Shown here piece after piece: positions 18,837 through 27,942 of a DNA stretch of 64,000 nt. The DNA comes from Aliidiomarina iranensis (GTDB taxonomy: Bacteria > Pseudomonadota > Gammaproteobacteria > Enterobacterales > Alteromonadaceae). The stretch spans positions 620,001 through 684,000 of the forward strand of contig NZ_PIPJ01000001.1 of NCBI RefSeq assembly GCF_003987135.1, written 5' to 3'. The number at the start of each line of letters is the position of its first letter. Positions within the stretch are counted from its first letter, which is position 1. Under the pieces are notes generated by a model. That model ran no database searches, had not been told where the DNA came from, and saw only the letters and a list, made by a program, of their open reading frames with translations. Made by a program: the position numbers and the translations under genes.

Positions 18837-19319
18837 ATGCGATTAACATCTAAAGGCCGATACGCCGTAACTGCTATGCTCGATGTGGCGTTACACAAAG
18901 ATAAAGGGCCAGTTCCCCTAGCTGATATCTCCGAGCGCCAGGGCATTTCGCTTTCTTATTTAGAGCAACTTTTTGCGCGCTTGCGCCGCAGCGGCATTGT
19001 TAGCAGTGTACGTGGGCCTGGCGGTGGCTATCAGCTTGGCCGTGAAGCCAGCGAAATATCGGTGGCTTCAGTAATTCACGCGGTGGATGAAAGTATCGAT
19101 GCTACCCGCTGCCAAGGTAAATCAGATTGCCACGGCGGTGCTCGCTGCCTCACTCACTCTTTGTGGTCTGGGTTGAGTGAACGTATCGATGAGTTTCTAT
19201 CGGCTATCACGCTTGCAGAACTAGTGGCTCAACAAGATGTGCAAATTGTGTCCGAGCTGCAAAAGAAACGCTACGGTGAGAACCAAGAGCATAAAATTGA
19301 ATTAAATATGCAACTGTAG
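18837..19319 (+). CDS. iscR: Fe-S cluster assembly transcription factor IscR
   Basis: Rrf2-family regulator that binds [2Fe-2S] and controls Fe-S assembly genes. The winged-helix N terminus begins [20 protein letters not shown]. Cluster ligands are at Cys92, Cys98, Cys104 with His107, the same positions as E. coli IscR. At 160 residues the length is normal. It stands 139 bp upstream of iscS. The likely IscR box upstream predicts feedback control. The rest of the isc operon is missing downstream of iscS. Confidence 0.96.
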   Translation: MRLTSKGRYAVTAMLDVALHKDKGPVPLADISERQGISLSYLEQLFARLRRSGIVSSVRGPGGGYQLGREASEISVASVIHAVDESIDATRCQGKSDCHGGARCLTHSLWSGLSERIDEFLSAITLAELVAQQDVQIVSELQKKRYGENQEHKIELNMQL

Positions 19320-19458
19320 AGATACGAATTCTCCGGTTGAAAAGCACCAGCAATAGTGCAGCAATCACATTGCACATAACTTATGTGCACTGATGAACTC
19401 ACCGCATTTTTAACCAGCACGTATTTTTTACTAGCAATAGTGCACCAGGATTCCCTTG

Positions 19459-20613
19459 ATGAAGTTTCCCATTTATCTTGATTATGCGGCAACCACGCCG
19501 GTTGCACCGCAAGTTGCGGAAAAAATGATGCAATACCTCACGTTCGATGGCGCCTTCGGCAACCCAGCCTCTCGTTCACATCGTTATGGTTGGCAAGCTG
19601 AAGAAGCGGTTGATGAAGCACGGGAACAGGTTGCTGAACTGATAAACGCCGACCCACGGGAAATTGTGTTTACTTCAGGCGCAACAGAAGCTTCCAACTT
19701 AGCGTTAAAAGGTGCCACCGAGTTTTATCAAGAACAAGGTAAGCACCTGATTACCGTAAAAACTGAGCATAAAGCAACGTTAGATACCTGCGCTGAACTA
19801 GAACGCCGTGGTTTCACTGTTACCTATTTAGATGTACAAGAAAGTGGCCTCATAGATATGGATGCGCTGCGCACTGCGGTGCGTGAAGATACGGTTCTAA
19901 TTAGTGTGATGCAGGTGAATAACGAAACCGGTGTTATTCAAAACATTGCCGCCATTGCCGAATTGTGCCAAGAACAAAATATTCTTTTACATGTGGATGG
20001 GGCGCAAAGTGTGGGCAAAATGCCTGTCGATGTGCGCGCTTTGAATATCGATCTGCTATCGATTTCAGCTCATAAAATGTATGGCCCGAAAGGCATTGGT
20101 GCGCTGTTCGTGCGGCGCCGGCCGCGGGCGCAACTGATTGCGCAAATGCATGGCGGCGGGCATGAGCGGGGCATGCGCTCAGGTACCTTAGCTACCCATC
20201 AAATTGCTGGGTTTGGTGAGGCTGCTTATTTAGCGCAAACGCAAATGCTCGATAATAGCCAGCATATTCAGAAATTACGCGAACGGTTTTTAGAAAAGCT
20301 TGAAACCTTGCCTGGCATACAAATTAACGGCGCGGCTTCGCAAAGCATTCCTGGTATAGTAAATATTGGGTTTGCCGATGTTGATGGCGAAAAGTTGTTG
20401 CTAGGGCTGCACGAACTCGCGGTTTCCTCGGGCTCTGCTTGCACATCGGCAAGCTTGGAGCCTTCTTATGTGTTACGCGCCCTTGGGTTAAGCGATGCTT
20501 TAGCACACAGCTCTATCCGCTTTAGTTTTGGCGTTAATACTAAAGCGGAAGAGGTGGATTATGCAGCAGAGCTGTTGCTTGATGTGGTTCCGCGGTTGCG
20601 CCAACTTGGTTAA
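19459..20613 (+). CDS. iscS: Cysteine desulfurase IscS (short C terminus)
   Basis: PLP enzyme that releases sulfur from cysteine for Fe-S clusters and tRNA thiolation. The PLP lysine is in [10 protein letters not shown] (Lys206 of E. coli), and the mobile-loop catalytic cysteine is in [10 protein letters not shown] (Cys328). The N terminus [14 protein letters not shown] fixes the start at the ATG at 19459, not the TTG before it. The protein is 384 residues against 404 in E. coli: it ends shortly after VVPRLRQLG, so the C-terminal tail that helps dock IscU is missing. It is not followed by iscU, iscA, hscB, hscA or fdx. Confidence 0.93.
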   Translation: MKFPIYLDYAATTPVAPQVAEKMMQYLTFDGAFGNPASRSHRYGWQAEEAVDEAREQVAELINADPREIVFTSGATEASNLALKGATEFYQEQGKHLITVKTEHKATLDTCAELERRGFTVTYLDVQESGLIDMDALRTAVREDTVLISVMQVNNETGVIQNIAAIAELCQEQNILLHVDGAQSVGKMPVDVRALNIDLLSISAHKMYGPKGIGALFVRRRPRAQLIAQMHGGGHERGMRSGTLATHQIAGFGEAAYLAQTQMLDNSQHIQKLRERFLEKLETLPGIQINGAASQSIPGIVNIGFADVDGEKLLLGLHELAVSSGSACTSASLEPSYVLRALGLSDALAHSSIRFSFGVNTKAEEVDYAAELLLDVVPRLRQLG

Positions 20614-20670
20614 ATTGTGCTTGGCTATGTTGCTTAGCCCAGTAAATTAGCTGTGTCATTGAATCATTTT

Positions 20671-20719
20671 ACAAAGCCAGCATACAAAGCCAGCATACAA
20701 AGCCAGCATACAAAGCTAG
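20671..20719. repeat. 13-bp tandem array, 3.8 copies
   Basis: Unit ACAAAGCCAGCAT repeated without change three times, then a partial copy ending in CTAG. It lies between the convergent stops of iscS and msrA. Confidence 0.92.
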
Positions 20720-20755
20720 TTAACATAGTTGAGCTGCGTGGCAAGCCCCGCTAGT

Positions 20756-21319
20756 TTAACTTGCCTGTGCCGAGATAACCGGCTTAAGTTTGGCGGCGAA
20801 GGTTTGCCGAAACTTCGCTAATTTAGGTGAAACCACGGCCTGGCAATACTGATTTTCTGGATTCCGTTCAAAGTAATTCTCATGATAGTCTTCAGCAGGG
20901 TAGTAACTCTGAATGGGCTCTACTTCGGTAACCACTTTTCCTGGCCAAATCTGTTCATCCTCTATTTCGCGAATAATCGCTTCTGCAATTAACCGCTGTT
21001 CTTCGTTGTGATAGTAAACACCCGAGCGATATTGAGTGCCAATATCGTGGCCTTGGCGATTCAACTGGGTTGGATCATGCAAGGCAAAGAAAACCTCAAG
21101 AATCTCGCGAAAGCTTATCTCTTCCGGGTTGTAGCGCAATCGAATCACTTCGGCATGACCACTGCTGCCACTACACACTTCTCGATAACTTGGATGCGCG
21201 ATGTGGCCATTGGCATAACCCGAACTGGCTTTTTCTACGCCCTGAAGTTGGTTGAAAGCTGATTCCAGACACCAGAAGCAGCCACCAGCAAGGGTTGCTT
21301 CCTGAAATAAACCTGCCAT
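20756..21319 (-). CDS. msrA: Peptide methionine sulfoxide reductase MsrA
   Basis: Reduces the S-epimer of methionine sulfoxide in proteins. The catalytic motif GCFWC is at residues 13-17 (catalytic Cys14). GYANGH and GHAEV stretches of the family follow, and EDYHENYF lies near the end. The ATG at 21319 has GAGG at a proper distance; the GTG two codons upstream is too close. 187 residues. Convergent with iscS; the 140 bp between them hold a tandem repeat. Confidence 0.95.
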   Translation of the reverse strand: MAGLFQEATLAGGCFWCLESAFNQLQGVEKASSGYANGHIAHPSYREVCSGSSGHAEVIRLRYNPEEISFREILEVFFALHDPTQLNRQGHDIGTQYRSGVYYHNEEQRLIAEAIIREIEDEQIWPGKVVTEVEPIQSYYPAEDYHENYFERNPENQYCQAVVSPKLAKFRQTFAAKLKPVISAQAS

Positions 21320-21473
21320 ACACACCTCGATAAAAGAGAATCAAATAACCATCTGGACGTCTAAACTACATCAGATTTTATCTTCTGCCAAGTGCTGAAT
21401 CCACAAAAGCGACACATAAACGTGTAAATATCGTTTCAAGATCAGAGGAAACGCGTGCATGAACGGAAATTTA

Positions 21474-21503
21474 TTGGGAAACTGGCGTTAAATCACGTAT
21501 AAT
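21474..21503 (+). promoter_or_regulatory. Probable ndk promoter
   Basis: TTGGGA (21474-21479), an 18-bp spacer and a perfect TATAAT (21498-21503), followed by a CCGCGCG discriminator. GC-rich discriminators mark promoters under stringent control in gammaproteobacteria. Confidence 0.65.
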
Positions 21504-21566
21504 CCGCGCGTCTTTTTTAACCACTTTGAATGGCTCTGCGGAGCTTCATTTTACTAGGAGTATACA

Positions 21567-21998
21567 ATGGCTTTGGAACGTACACTTTCCATCATCAAGC
21601 CTGACGCGGTTGCTAAAAACGTGATCGGCGCAATCGTAAATCGCTTTGAAACTTCAGGCTTACGTATTGTAGGTCAGAAAATGATGCATTTAAGCAAAGA
21701 GCAAGCAGAAGGCTTCTACGCTGAACACAGCGAGCGTCCATTTTTTGCTGCACTAGTGGAATTCATGACATCTGGCCCAATTGTTGTAATGACATTGGAA
21801 GGTGAAGATGCGGTTCGTAAAAACCGTGAAATCATGGGCGCAACTAACCCACAAGAAGCGGCTGCAGGTACATTACGTGCAGATTTTGCTGAAACTATCG
21901 ATGAAAACGCGGTACACGGTTCAGATGCAGTTGAATCAGCAGCGCGCGAAATTGCTTATTTCTTCTCTGATGAAGAAGTTTGTTCACGTACTCGCTAA
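21567..21998 (+). CDS. ndk: Nucleoside diphosphate kinase Ndk
   Basis: Balances nucleoside triphosphate pools by phosphoryl transfer through a phospho-histidine. The active-site motif [11 protein letters not shown] has His117, and the N terminus [12 protein letters not shown] is canonical. 143 residues, as in E. coli. It has its own promoter and a strong terminator, and is upstream of rlmN as in many gammaproteobacteria. Confidence 0.98.
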   Translation: MALERTLSIIKPDAVAKNVIGAIVNRFETSGLRIVGQKMMHLSKEQAEGFYAEHSERPFFAALVEFMTSGPIVVMTLEGEDAVRKNREIMGATNPQEAAAGTLRADFAETIDENAVHGSDAVESAAREIAYFFSDEEVCSRTR

Positions 21999-22021
21999 AC
22001 TAAAAGTTAAGCACGTGATTG

Positions 22022-22046
22022 AAAAGGGGCTTAGTGCCCCTTTTTT
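22022..22046 (+). terminator. Rho-independent terminator behind ndk
   Basis: Stem GGGGC/GCCCC extended by A/T pairs, a 5-base loop and six T residues, 25 bp after the ndk stop. Confidence 0.93.
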
Positions 22047-22083
22047 GACTATGTTGGTAGTCATATGAAGAGAGGTCAATGCA

Positions 22084-23220
22084 ATGGAAACCACAACTAA
22101 GAAAGTTAACTTACTTGATTTAAATCGAGAGGGAATGCGCAAGTTCTTTGCCGAACTGGGCGAAAAGCCATTTCGTGCGGATCAGGTGATGAAGTGGATC
22201 TATCACTATTGCATTGATGATTTCGATAACATGACAAATCTAAATAAGGCCCTGCGCGAAAAGCTAAAAGCGATTGCAGAAATAAAAGCGCCGGAAGTGA
22301 AAGTGCAGAATGAATCCATTGACGGCACGATCAAATTCGCTATGGAACTTAGCGATGGCCAAGAAGTTGAAACCGTATGGATTCCAGAAGCCGACCGAGC
22401 CACCTTATGTGTTTCTTCGCAAGTGGGCTGCGCATTGGAATGTACTTTCTGTTCTACCGGTCAACAAGGCTTTAACCGAAACCTCAAAGTTTCAGAAATT
22501 ATCGGTCAAGTTTGGCGTGTAAATAAAGTGTTAGGGTCTTATGGCGATACTGGTGTAAAGCCCGTTACTAATGTAGTAATGATGGGAATGGGCGAACCAT
22601 TATTGAACATGAAGAATTTAGTACCAGCATTGCAGCTCATGCTGGAGGATTTCGGTTATGGTTTATCTAAGCGTCGTGTTACCGTGAGTACATCAGGTGT
22701 GGTGCCAGCATTGGATCAACTGCGGGAGCAAGTGGATGTTGCGCTGGCTATTTCGTTACATGCACCGAACAACAAATTGCGTGATGAAATCGTGCCGATC
22801 AACAAAAAGTACCCGATCGCAGAGTTTTTAGCGGCTTCTCGGCGTTATGTAGAAGCCTCTAAAGCGCAAACAAAAGTTACCGTAGAATACGTAATGATCG
22901 ACCATGTGAATGATTCAACGGATCATGCACATGAATTAGCGGAAGTGCTGAAAGACACACCAAGTAAAATAAATTTGATTCCGTTTAACCCATTTCCAGG
23001 TTCCGATTACGGCCGCTCGAGCAATTCACGCATCGACCGTTTCTCTAAAGTGTTGATGGAACACGGATATACCGTTATTGTAAGAAAAACACGCGGTGAT
23101 GATATCGATGCAGCCTGCGGCCAGCTTGTTGGTGATGTGGTTGATCGAACAAAACGGTTATTAAAACGACAAGAAAAAAACAAATCTGGGGAACCGATCC
23201 AAGTTAACGTGGTCGGTTAA
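22084..23220 (+). CDS. rlmN: Dual-specificity 23S rRNA/tRNA adenine-C2 methyltransferase RlmN
   Basis: Radical SAM enzyme that makes m2A2503 in 23S rRNA and m2A37 in some tRNAs. The cluster cysteines are Cys116, Cys120 and Cys123 in the CxxxCxxC loop GCALECTFC, and the second catalytic cysteine is in the C-terminal [10 protein letters not shown]. The length of 378 is typical. GAGGT precedes the ATG. It heads the series rlmN-rodZ-ispG-hisS, as in E. coli. Confidence 0.97.
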   Translation: METTTKKVNLLDLNREGMRKFFAELGEKPFRADQVMKWIYHYCIDDFDNMTNLNKALREKLKAIAEIKAPEVKVQNESIDGTIKFAMELSDGQEVETVWIPEADRATLCVSSQVGCALECTFCSTGQQGFNRNLKVSEIIGQVWRVNKVLGSYGDTGVKPVTNVVMMGMGEPLLNMKNLVPALQLMLEDFGYGLSKRRVTVSTSGVVPALDQLREQVDVALAISLHAPNNKLRDEIVPINKKYPIAEFLAASRRYVEASKAQTKVTVEYVMIDHVNDSTDHAHELAEVLKDTPSKINLIPFNPFPGSDYGRSSNSRIDRFSKVLMEHGYTVIVRKTRGDDIDAACGQLVGDVVDRTKRLLKRQEKNKSGEPIQVNVVG

Positions 23221-23275
23221 GAACGTTCGCGAACATGGCTATGGATAGCATAAACGTGGTGACTCTCAATCTATC

Positions 23276-24505
23276 ATGACAAATAAAAATGAATCAGATA
23301 GCGATTTGCAACCAGAAGTTGTAGAAGAGCTTATTTCTCAGCGCCCAACACCTGGCGAGTTACTGCGTTCAGGGCGGGAAGCCATGGGCCTATCCGTTGG
23401 GCAAGTAGCAGATAGATTGCGCTTGCGGCAACAGCAAATTCAAGAACTCGAAGATGATGTATTCACAGCTCATGTAAGTGGAACTTATATTCGAGGGTAT
23501 CTTCGTTCCTATGCCAAACTATTGCAGCTAGATGAAGGCGAAGTTCTTTCGGCATACGAGCACCTTGCCGGAGATCAGAAACCGAAAGGGCAAATGCAGA
23601 GTTTTTCACGGAAAACCAGCATTGAAACTCAAGATAACCGGTTAATGTTTTTCACTTGGATCGTTGTGCTGATTTTGGTTGGCTCCGTAGCCGTTTTTGT
23701 TTGGCAACAGTTCACCGCAGATCGGGATCAAGCGGCCTCTGGTAGCATTGAATCATCACTCGAAGCGATTAGTAATGCCCAGCAAGAAGTTGGACAGCAA
23801 GACCAACAGGATTCGCGTTCAACCGACACAACACCGGCGGACGCTGAGCTGGGGAATGTTGATCAAGGTAATGTTGCTCAAGGTAATGGTGGACAAGCCA
23901 GTTCAGCAACTTATGAGCCGGTAAATAATGGGGACAGTGGTGCCAATTCAAGTGCGAACGAGAGCAACACGAATGATTTGTCAACAGAAGGCGCCCGCGC
24001 CGCTAATGCGGAAGAAAATCCGCTAGAGAGCATGGCAAATAACGCTGAGAGAAATACGGAGAATACTGATTTAGCGGCAGCACAAGTTGCTGCGGTAGAG
24101 AGCGAAGAGCCTGGTGAAGAGAATTCAGGAAGCCAACTCAATACTATCGCAGACAACCAAGCTGCAGTTAATACCGATACAAACTCTGACGTTTCCGCAG
24201 CGCAATTATCGAATCAAGCAGAAGTGCAACAAGCTTTAGCTGAAACTGCGAATCCGGCTGAGTTGGGTGAGCTAGTGCTAGTATTCGCCGGTGATAGTTG
24301 GATTCGGATTGAAGATGGTAGCGGCGAAGCCATTGCCTATGGCGTAAAGGCCGGCGGTTACGTTATGCCGCTTAATGGTGTTACCCCATACGAACTAACC
24401 CTTGGTGCGCCAAGTGTGGTAACGGTTTATTTTCGTGGTGAACCCGTTGATTTAAGCGAGTTCAGTGGCGGCCGCATCGCCCGATTTAGCCTGCCGAGAA
24501 ATTAA
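23276..24505 (+). CDS. rodZ: RodZ-like cytoskeletal/helix-turn-helix membrane protein
   Basis: Links MreB to the cell-elongation machinery. An N-terminal helix-turn-helix domain (about residues 27-90; GREAMGLSVGQVADRL...) is followed by one membrane segment at about 122-145. A long periplasmic linker (about 150-330) is very rich in Asn, Gln, Ser, Glu and Ala, and the C-terminal beta domain (DUF4115, about 330-405, GDSWIRIEDGSGEAIAYG) closes the protein. Total 409 residues. Inside the linker three 15-bp repeats (23852-23896) encode GNVDQ-GNVAQ-GNGGQ. The neighbour order rlmN-rodZ-ispG is the standard one. Confidence 0.9.
   Translation: MTNKNESDSDLQPEVVEELISQRPTPGELLRSGREAMGLSVGQVADRLRLRQQQIQELEDDVFTAHVSGTYIRGYLRSYAKLLQLDEGEVLSAYEHLAGDQKPKGQMQSFSRKTSIETQDNRLMFFTWIVVLILVGSVAVFVWQQFTADRDQAASGSIESSLEAISNAQQEVGQQDQQDSRSTDTTPADAELGNVDQGNVAQGNGGQASSATYEPVNNGDSGANSSANESNTNDLSTEGARAANAEENPLESMANNAERNTENTDLAAAQVAAVESEEPGEENSGSQLNTIADNQAAVNTDTNSDVSAAQLSNQAEVQQALAETANPAELGELVLVFAGDSWIRIEDGSGEAIAYGVKAGGYVMPLNGVTPYELTLGAPSVVTVYFRGEPVDLSEFSGGRIARFSLPRN
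23852..23896 (+). repeat. 15-bp in-frame tandem repeat within rodZ
   Basis: Three units close to GGTAATGTTGCTCAA encoding GN(V/G)xQ pentapeptides in the disordered periplasmic linker. In-frame expansion here should be tolerated. Confidence 0.85.
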
Positions 24506-24532
24506 GTGGCGAGTGCTTTCCTCTGGGTCGGG

Positions 24533-24538
24533 TATAAT
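24533..24538 (+). promoter_or_regulatory. Probable -10 box before ispG
   Basis: Perfect TATAAT 28 bp after the rodZ stop and about 135 bp before the ispG start. No good -35 hexamer is visible. Confidence 0.4.
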
Positions 24539-24672
24539 TTTTAAAAGCTAGTTAGTTTGAGCATCGCTACACCACCAAAGAATAAACCATAACCAGAACA
24601 AAAGATCTGAACTAAAAAAATGAATGTACGCGTATTTATCTTAATTATTGATAGCAAAGAGCAGTTCATATC

Positions 24673-25788
24673 ATGATCCATCATTCTCCGATAGTTCGTC
24701 GAAAAAGCCGCCGTATATATGTAGGTAACGTGCCGATAGGCGATGGTGCCCCGATCGCCGTGCAATCAATGACCAACACACTCACTGATGATGTTGCGGC
24801 TACGGTAGCGCAGATTGAACGGATTGTTGCTGCGGGCGCAGATATTGTTCGAGTTTCGGTTCCTACTATGGATGCCGCTGAGGCGTTTAAAAAAATTCGC
24901 CAACAAGTGACTACACCACTGGTAGCCGATATTCACTTCGATTACCGAATTGCTTTGAAAGTCGCTGAGTATGGCGTGGATTGCTTGCGCATAAATCCAG
25001 GCAACATTGGCCATGAAGATCGCATTCGGGCCGTAGTGGACGCGGCAAAAGATAAAAACATTCCTATTCGTATTGGTGTAAATGCGGGTTCGTTAGAGAA
25101 AGATATTCAAGAGAAATATGGTGAGCCCACAGGTGCTGCATTAGTGGAATCGGCGATGCGGCATGTGGACATTCTCGATCGTTTCGATTTTCAAGATTTT
25201 AAAGTAAGCGTGAAAGCTTCCGATGTATTTTTGGCGGTTGATGCGTACCGCTTGTTAGCTCAGCAAATCGAACAACCCCTACACTTGGGCATTACCGAAG
25301 CGGGCGGCATGCGTGCAGGCGCGGTTAAATCAGCGATCGGCCTCGGCATGTTATTAAATGATGGGATTGGCGATACGCTGCGAGTTTCCCTAGCCGCAGA
25401 TCCTGTAGAAGAAGTAAAAGTTGGCTTTGATATTCTAAAATCACTACGCATTCGCAGCCGCGGTATCAATTTTATTGCCTGCCCGAGTTGTTCGCGGCAA
25501 GAATTCGATGTGATTTCTACCGTAAATGCATTAGAGCAGCGGCTTGAAGACATCACTACCGCACTTGATGTATCAATTATTGGCTGTGTAGTAAATGGCC
25601 CAGGTGAAGCGCTAGTAGCTGAAATTGGTTTGGCCGGTGCGAAAAACAAGAGTGGCTTCTATGTGGATGGTAAACGGCAAAAGCTGCGTATTGATAACCA
25701 CTCTATTGTGGATGATCTTGAGGCCCAAATTCGTGATTATGTGGCCCGCAAAGAGAAAGAAGAGCCAATCCAAGTAGTGAATGTGTAA
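24673..25788 (+). CDS. ispG: 4-hydroxy-3-methylbut-2-enyl-diphosphate synthase IspG
   Basis: [4Fe-4S] enzyme of the MEP isoprenoid pathway converting MEcPP to HMBPP. N-terminal TIM barrel ([20 protein letters not shown]) and C-terminal cluster domain with [11 protein letters not shown] and [10 protein letters not shown], which supply the cysteine ligands and the conserved Glu. 371 residues, matching E. coli. As a cluster enzyme it depends on the Fe-S assembly system whose local operon is incomplete. Confidence 0.97.
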   Translation: MIHHSPIVRRKSRRIYVGNVPIGDGAPIAVQSMTNTLTDDVAATVAQIERIVAAGADIVRVSVPTMDAAEAFKKIRQQVTTPLVADIHFDYRIALKVAEYGVDCLRINPGNIGHEDRIRAVVDAAKDKNIPIRIGVNAGSLEKDIQEKYGEPTGAALVESAMRHVDILDRFDFQDFKVSVKASDVFLAVDAYRLLAQQIEQPLHLGITEAGGMRAGAVKSAIGLGMLLNDGIGDTLRVSLAADPVEEVKVGFDILKSLRIRSRGINFIACPSCSRQEFDVISTVNALEQRLEDITTALDVSIIGCVVNGPGEALVAEIGLAGAKNKSGFYVDGKRQKLRIDNHSIVDDLEAQIRDYVARKEKEEPIQVVNV

Positions 25789-25822
25789 ACAGAGTAGTTT
25801 ACCAGAAGGTTTAACCTAGCAG

Positions 25823-25873
25823 CTGAGTGCTTGTTCTAAACTTAGGATTTAGAGGCAAGAACAAGTGGCTCAG
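25823..25873. other. Interrupted inverted repeat in the ispG-hisS gap
   Basis: CTGAG-TGC-TTGTTCT pairs with AGAACAA-GTGG-CTCAG around a 20-base loop. There is no T run, so it is not a normal terminator; it could be an mRNA end or an operator-like palindrome. Confidence 0.4.
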
Positions 25874-25954
25874 ATAGAGAGTTGTTAGCCCCAATTGCAG
25901 GCGATTACGAACCTAGGTGCCGCAAGTGTTCTTTCGCCAAGCTCAGTAAACACG

Positions 25955-25960
25955 TATAAT
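25955..25960 (+). promoter_or_regulatory. Probable -10 box of hisS
   Basis: Perfect TATAAT followed by the GCGCGC discriminator, 72 bp before the hisS start. The -35 region is weak. The same CACGTATAAT sequence occurs in front of ndk. Confidence 0.55.
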
Positions 25961-25983
25961 GCGCGCATAATTTTGCAGAAGGT

Positions 25984-26011
25984 GGCGGCTGTCATTGGCA
26001 ACCGCCTTTTT
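25984..26011 (+). promoter_or_regulatory. Terminator-like hairpin in the hisS leader
   Basis: GGCGG pairs with CCGCC, with one mismatch and an inner 4-pair stem, followed directly by five T residues. It sits between the likely start of transcription and the hisS ribosome binding site, so it could act as an attenuator. No leader peptide rich in histidine codons is visible. Confidence 0.4.
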
Positions 26012-26031
26012 AATATAGGAAAATAACAACT

Positions 26032-27309
26032 GTGGCAAAGCAGATCCAAGCCATTCGTGGAATGAATGATATCCTTCCGGAACAGAGCGGGCGCTGGCAA
26101 CAGCTAGAACACGTGATCCGTTCGTTGCTTGCGGGCTATGGTTACAGCGAAATTCGGATGCCTATCGTTGAGCAAACGGATTTATTCAAGCGCTCCATTG
26201 GTGAAGTAACGGATATCGTTGAAAAAGAAATGTACACCTTCGCCGACCGCAACGGTGATAGTTTAACGCTGCGGCCCGAGGGCACAGCAAGCTGTGTGCG
26301 CGCTGGCAACGAGCATGGCTTGTTATACAATCAAACTCGCCGCATGTGGTACATGGGGCCTATGTTTCGCCATGAACGCCCCCAGAAAGGGCGCTATCGG
26401 CAATTTCATCAGGTAGGTGTTGAGGCATTTGGTTTAAATGGGCCAGATATCGACGCTGAGTTGATTTTAATGACGGCCAGATTGTGGAAGCAATTGGGTA
26501 TCGCCGAGCATTTACAGCTGGAGCTCAACTCCCTAGCATCGAACGAGGCGCGGGCGAGTTATCGGCAAGCGCTCACCGATTACTTGCGCGAGCACAGTGC
26601 CGTTTTGGATGAAGATAGCTTGCGCCGGTTGGAAACCAACCCGTTGCGTGTTTTAGATTCAAAAAATCAAGCCATGGCTGATATGTTAGCGGCCGCGCCA
26701 AAACTAAGTGAATACTGGGATGATGAATCACGAACTCACTTCCAAGGTTTATGTGAGCGCCTTGATGCTGCCGGCATTCAATACATTCACAATGAGCGCT
26801 TGGTGCGTGGTTTAGATTATTACAACCGAACCGTATTTGAATGGGTTACGGATAGCTTAGGTGCACAAGGCACTGTGTGTGCGGGTGGCCGCTATGATGG
26901 TTTAGTGCAACAGCTGGGCGGCAAAGCAACACCAGCCGTGGGTTTTGCCATGGGGCTTGAGCGCTTAGTATTGATGCTGGAAAATGCCGAAGCCTTCAAA
27001 GTACCACGAGAAGTGGATGTATATATCGCTGCAGTTGGTGATGTTGCGGAACTTCCAGCCATGGCGCTTGCCGAAGAAATTCGTGATGTACTGCCTAACT
27101 TGCGAGTTATGCTGCATTGTGGTGGTGGCAAATTTGCCAAACAATTGAAACGTGCTGATCAAAGCGGTGCTGAATTAGCTTTGATACTGGGTGCGGATGA
27201 AGTTGCGGAACAACGGGTTACTGTAAAATATTTGCGGCAAGATAAACCGCAAGAAACACTAGCATTTGCTGAACTTGTCGAGGTACTGGGTACCTTGGTA
27301 GTAGAATAA
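26032..27309 (+). CDS. hisS: Histidyl-tRNA synthetase HisS
   Basis: Class II aminoacyl-tRNA synthetase charging tRNA-His. Motif 2 region ([14 protein letters not shown]), the histidine-binding TLRPEGTA and [11 protein letters not shown] stretches and the C-terminal anticodon-binding domain are present. 425 residues, as in E. coli (424). The start is GTG with AGGAAA upstream. Downstream genes yfgM and bamB follow within 12 bp and a 4-bp overlap, an operon conserved across gammaproteobacteria. Confidence 0.97.
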   Translation: MAKQIQAIRGMNDILPEQSGRWQQLEHVIRSLLAGYGYSEIRMPIVEQTDLFKRSIGEVTDIVEKEMYTFADRNGDSLTLRPEGTASCVRAGNEHGLLYNQTRRMWYMGPMFRHERPQKGRYRQFHQVGVEAFGLNGPDIDAELILMTARLWKQLGIAEHLQLELNSLASNEARASYRQALTDYLREHSAVLDEDSLRRLETNPLRVLDSKNQAMADMLAAAPKLSEYWDDESRTHFQGLCERLDAAGIQYIHNERLVRGLDYYNRTVFEWVTDSLGAQGTVCAGGRYDGLVQQLGGKATPAVGFAMGLERLVLMLENAEAFKVPREVDVYIAAVGDVAELPAMALAEEIRDVLPNLRVMLHCGGGKFAKQLKRADQSGAELALILGADEVAEQRVTVKYLRQDKPQETLAFAELVEVLGTLVVE

Positions 27310-27321
27310 GAGGAATAATCA

Positions 27322-27942
27322 GTGGAACACGAAGATCAACAAGTTGAACAAATAAAAGGCTTTATTAAAGATTACGGCCCTTGGGTTGTAGCAGGTTTAG
27401 TGATTGGTTTAGGCTCTTTATTTGGTTGGCGCTACTACCAAGATAACCAATTAGCGGCTGCGCAAGAGCGCACCGAGAGTTACCAAGCAATGGCCGAGAG
27501 CCTGCAGTTTTCTGAGGGTGCCGAAGCGATTGCACAAGCCGAATCTGTTGCCGCTGAATTAGCCGGTTCCGAGCAAGGTGCGTTAGCATTTATGCAGTTG
27601 GCACAGGTGGCCGCAAACGATGGCGATTTAGAAAGTGCTGAAGCATTTTTGCAGGACGCCTTGGCGTCTACCAACGTGAGTGAGCTGCAAGGGTTGATTC
27701 GTGTGCGTTTAGCTCGGGTAGCTATGGCTACCGAAAACTTTGCAGAAGCAGAAAGCCAATTGAATGCGGTAACTAATCCGGCGTTCTCGGGGCTAGTAAG
27801 TGAGCTTCGTGGTGATTTGCAATTTGCTCAAGGTAATTTTACCGCAGCACTTGATGCCTATGAAGTTGCGGTAGCAAACCAAGGCGATAGCGCTTCACCG
27901 TATCTGCAAATGAAAATAGATAACTTGGCAGGAAAAGAATGA
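27322..27942 (+). CDS. yfgM: YfgM family membrane-anchored tetratricopeptide protein
   Basis: Ancillary subunit of the SecYEG translocon that helps pass outer-membrane proteins to periplasmic chaperones. A short cytoplasmic N terminus (VEQIKGFIKDYG) leads to a membrane segment at about residues 18-36 (WVVAGLVIGLGSLFGWRYY), followed by a periplasmic TPR-like alpha-helical domain rich in Ala. 206 residues, equal to E. coli YfgM. The start is GTG with AAGAGGAA upstream. The stop overlaps the bamB start. Confidence 0.93.
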   Translation: MEHEDQQVEQIKGFIKDYGPWVVAGLVIGLGSLFGWRYYQDNQLAAAQERTESYQAMAESLQFSEGAEAIAQAESVAAELAGSEQGALAFMQLAQVAANDGDLESAEAFLQDALASTNVSELQGLIRVRLARVAMATENFAEAESQLNAVTNPAFSGLVSELRGDLQFAQGNFTAALDAYEVAVANQGDSASPYLQMKIDNLAGKE

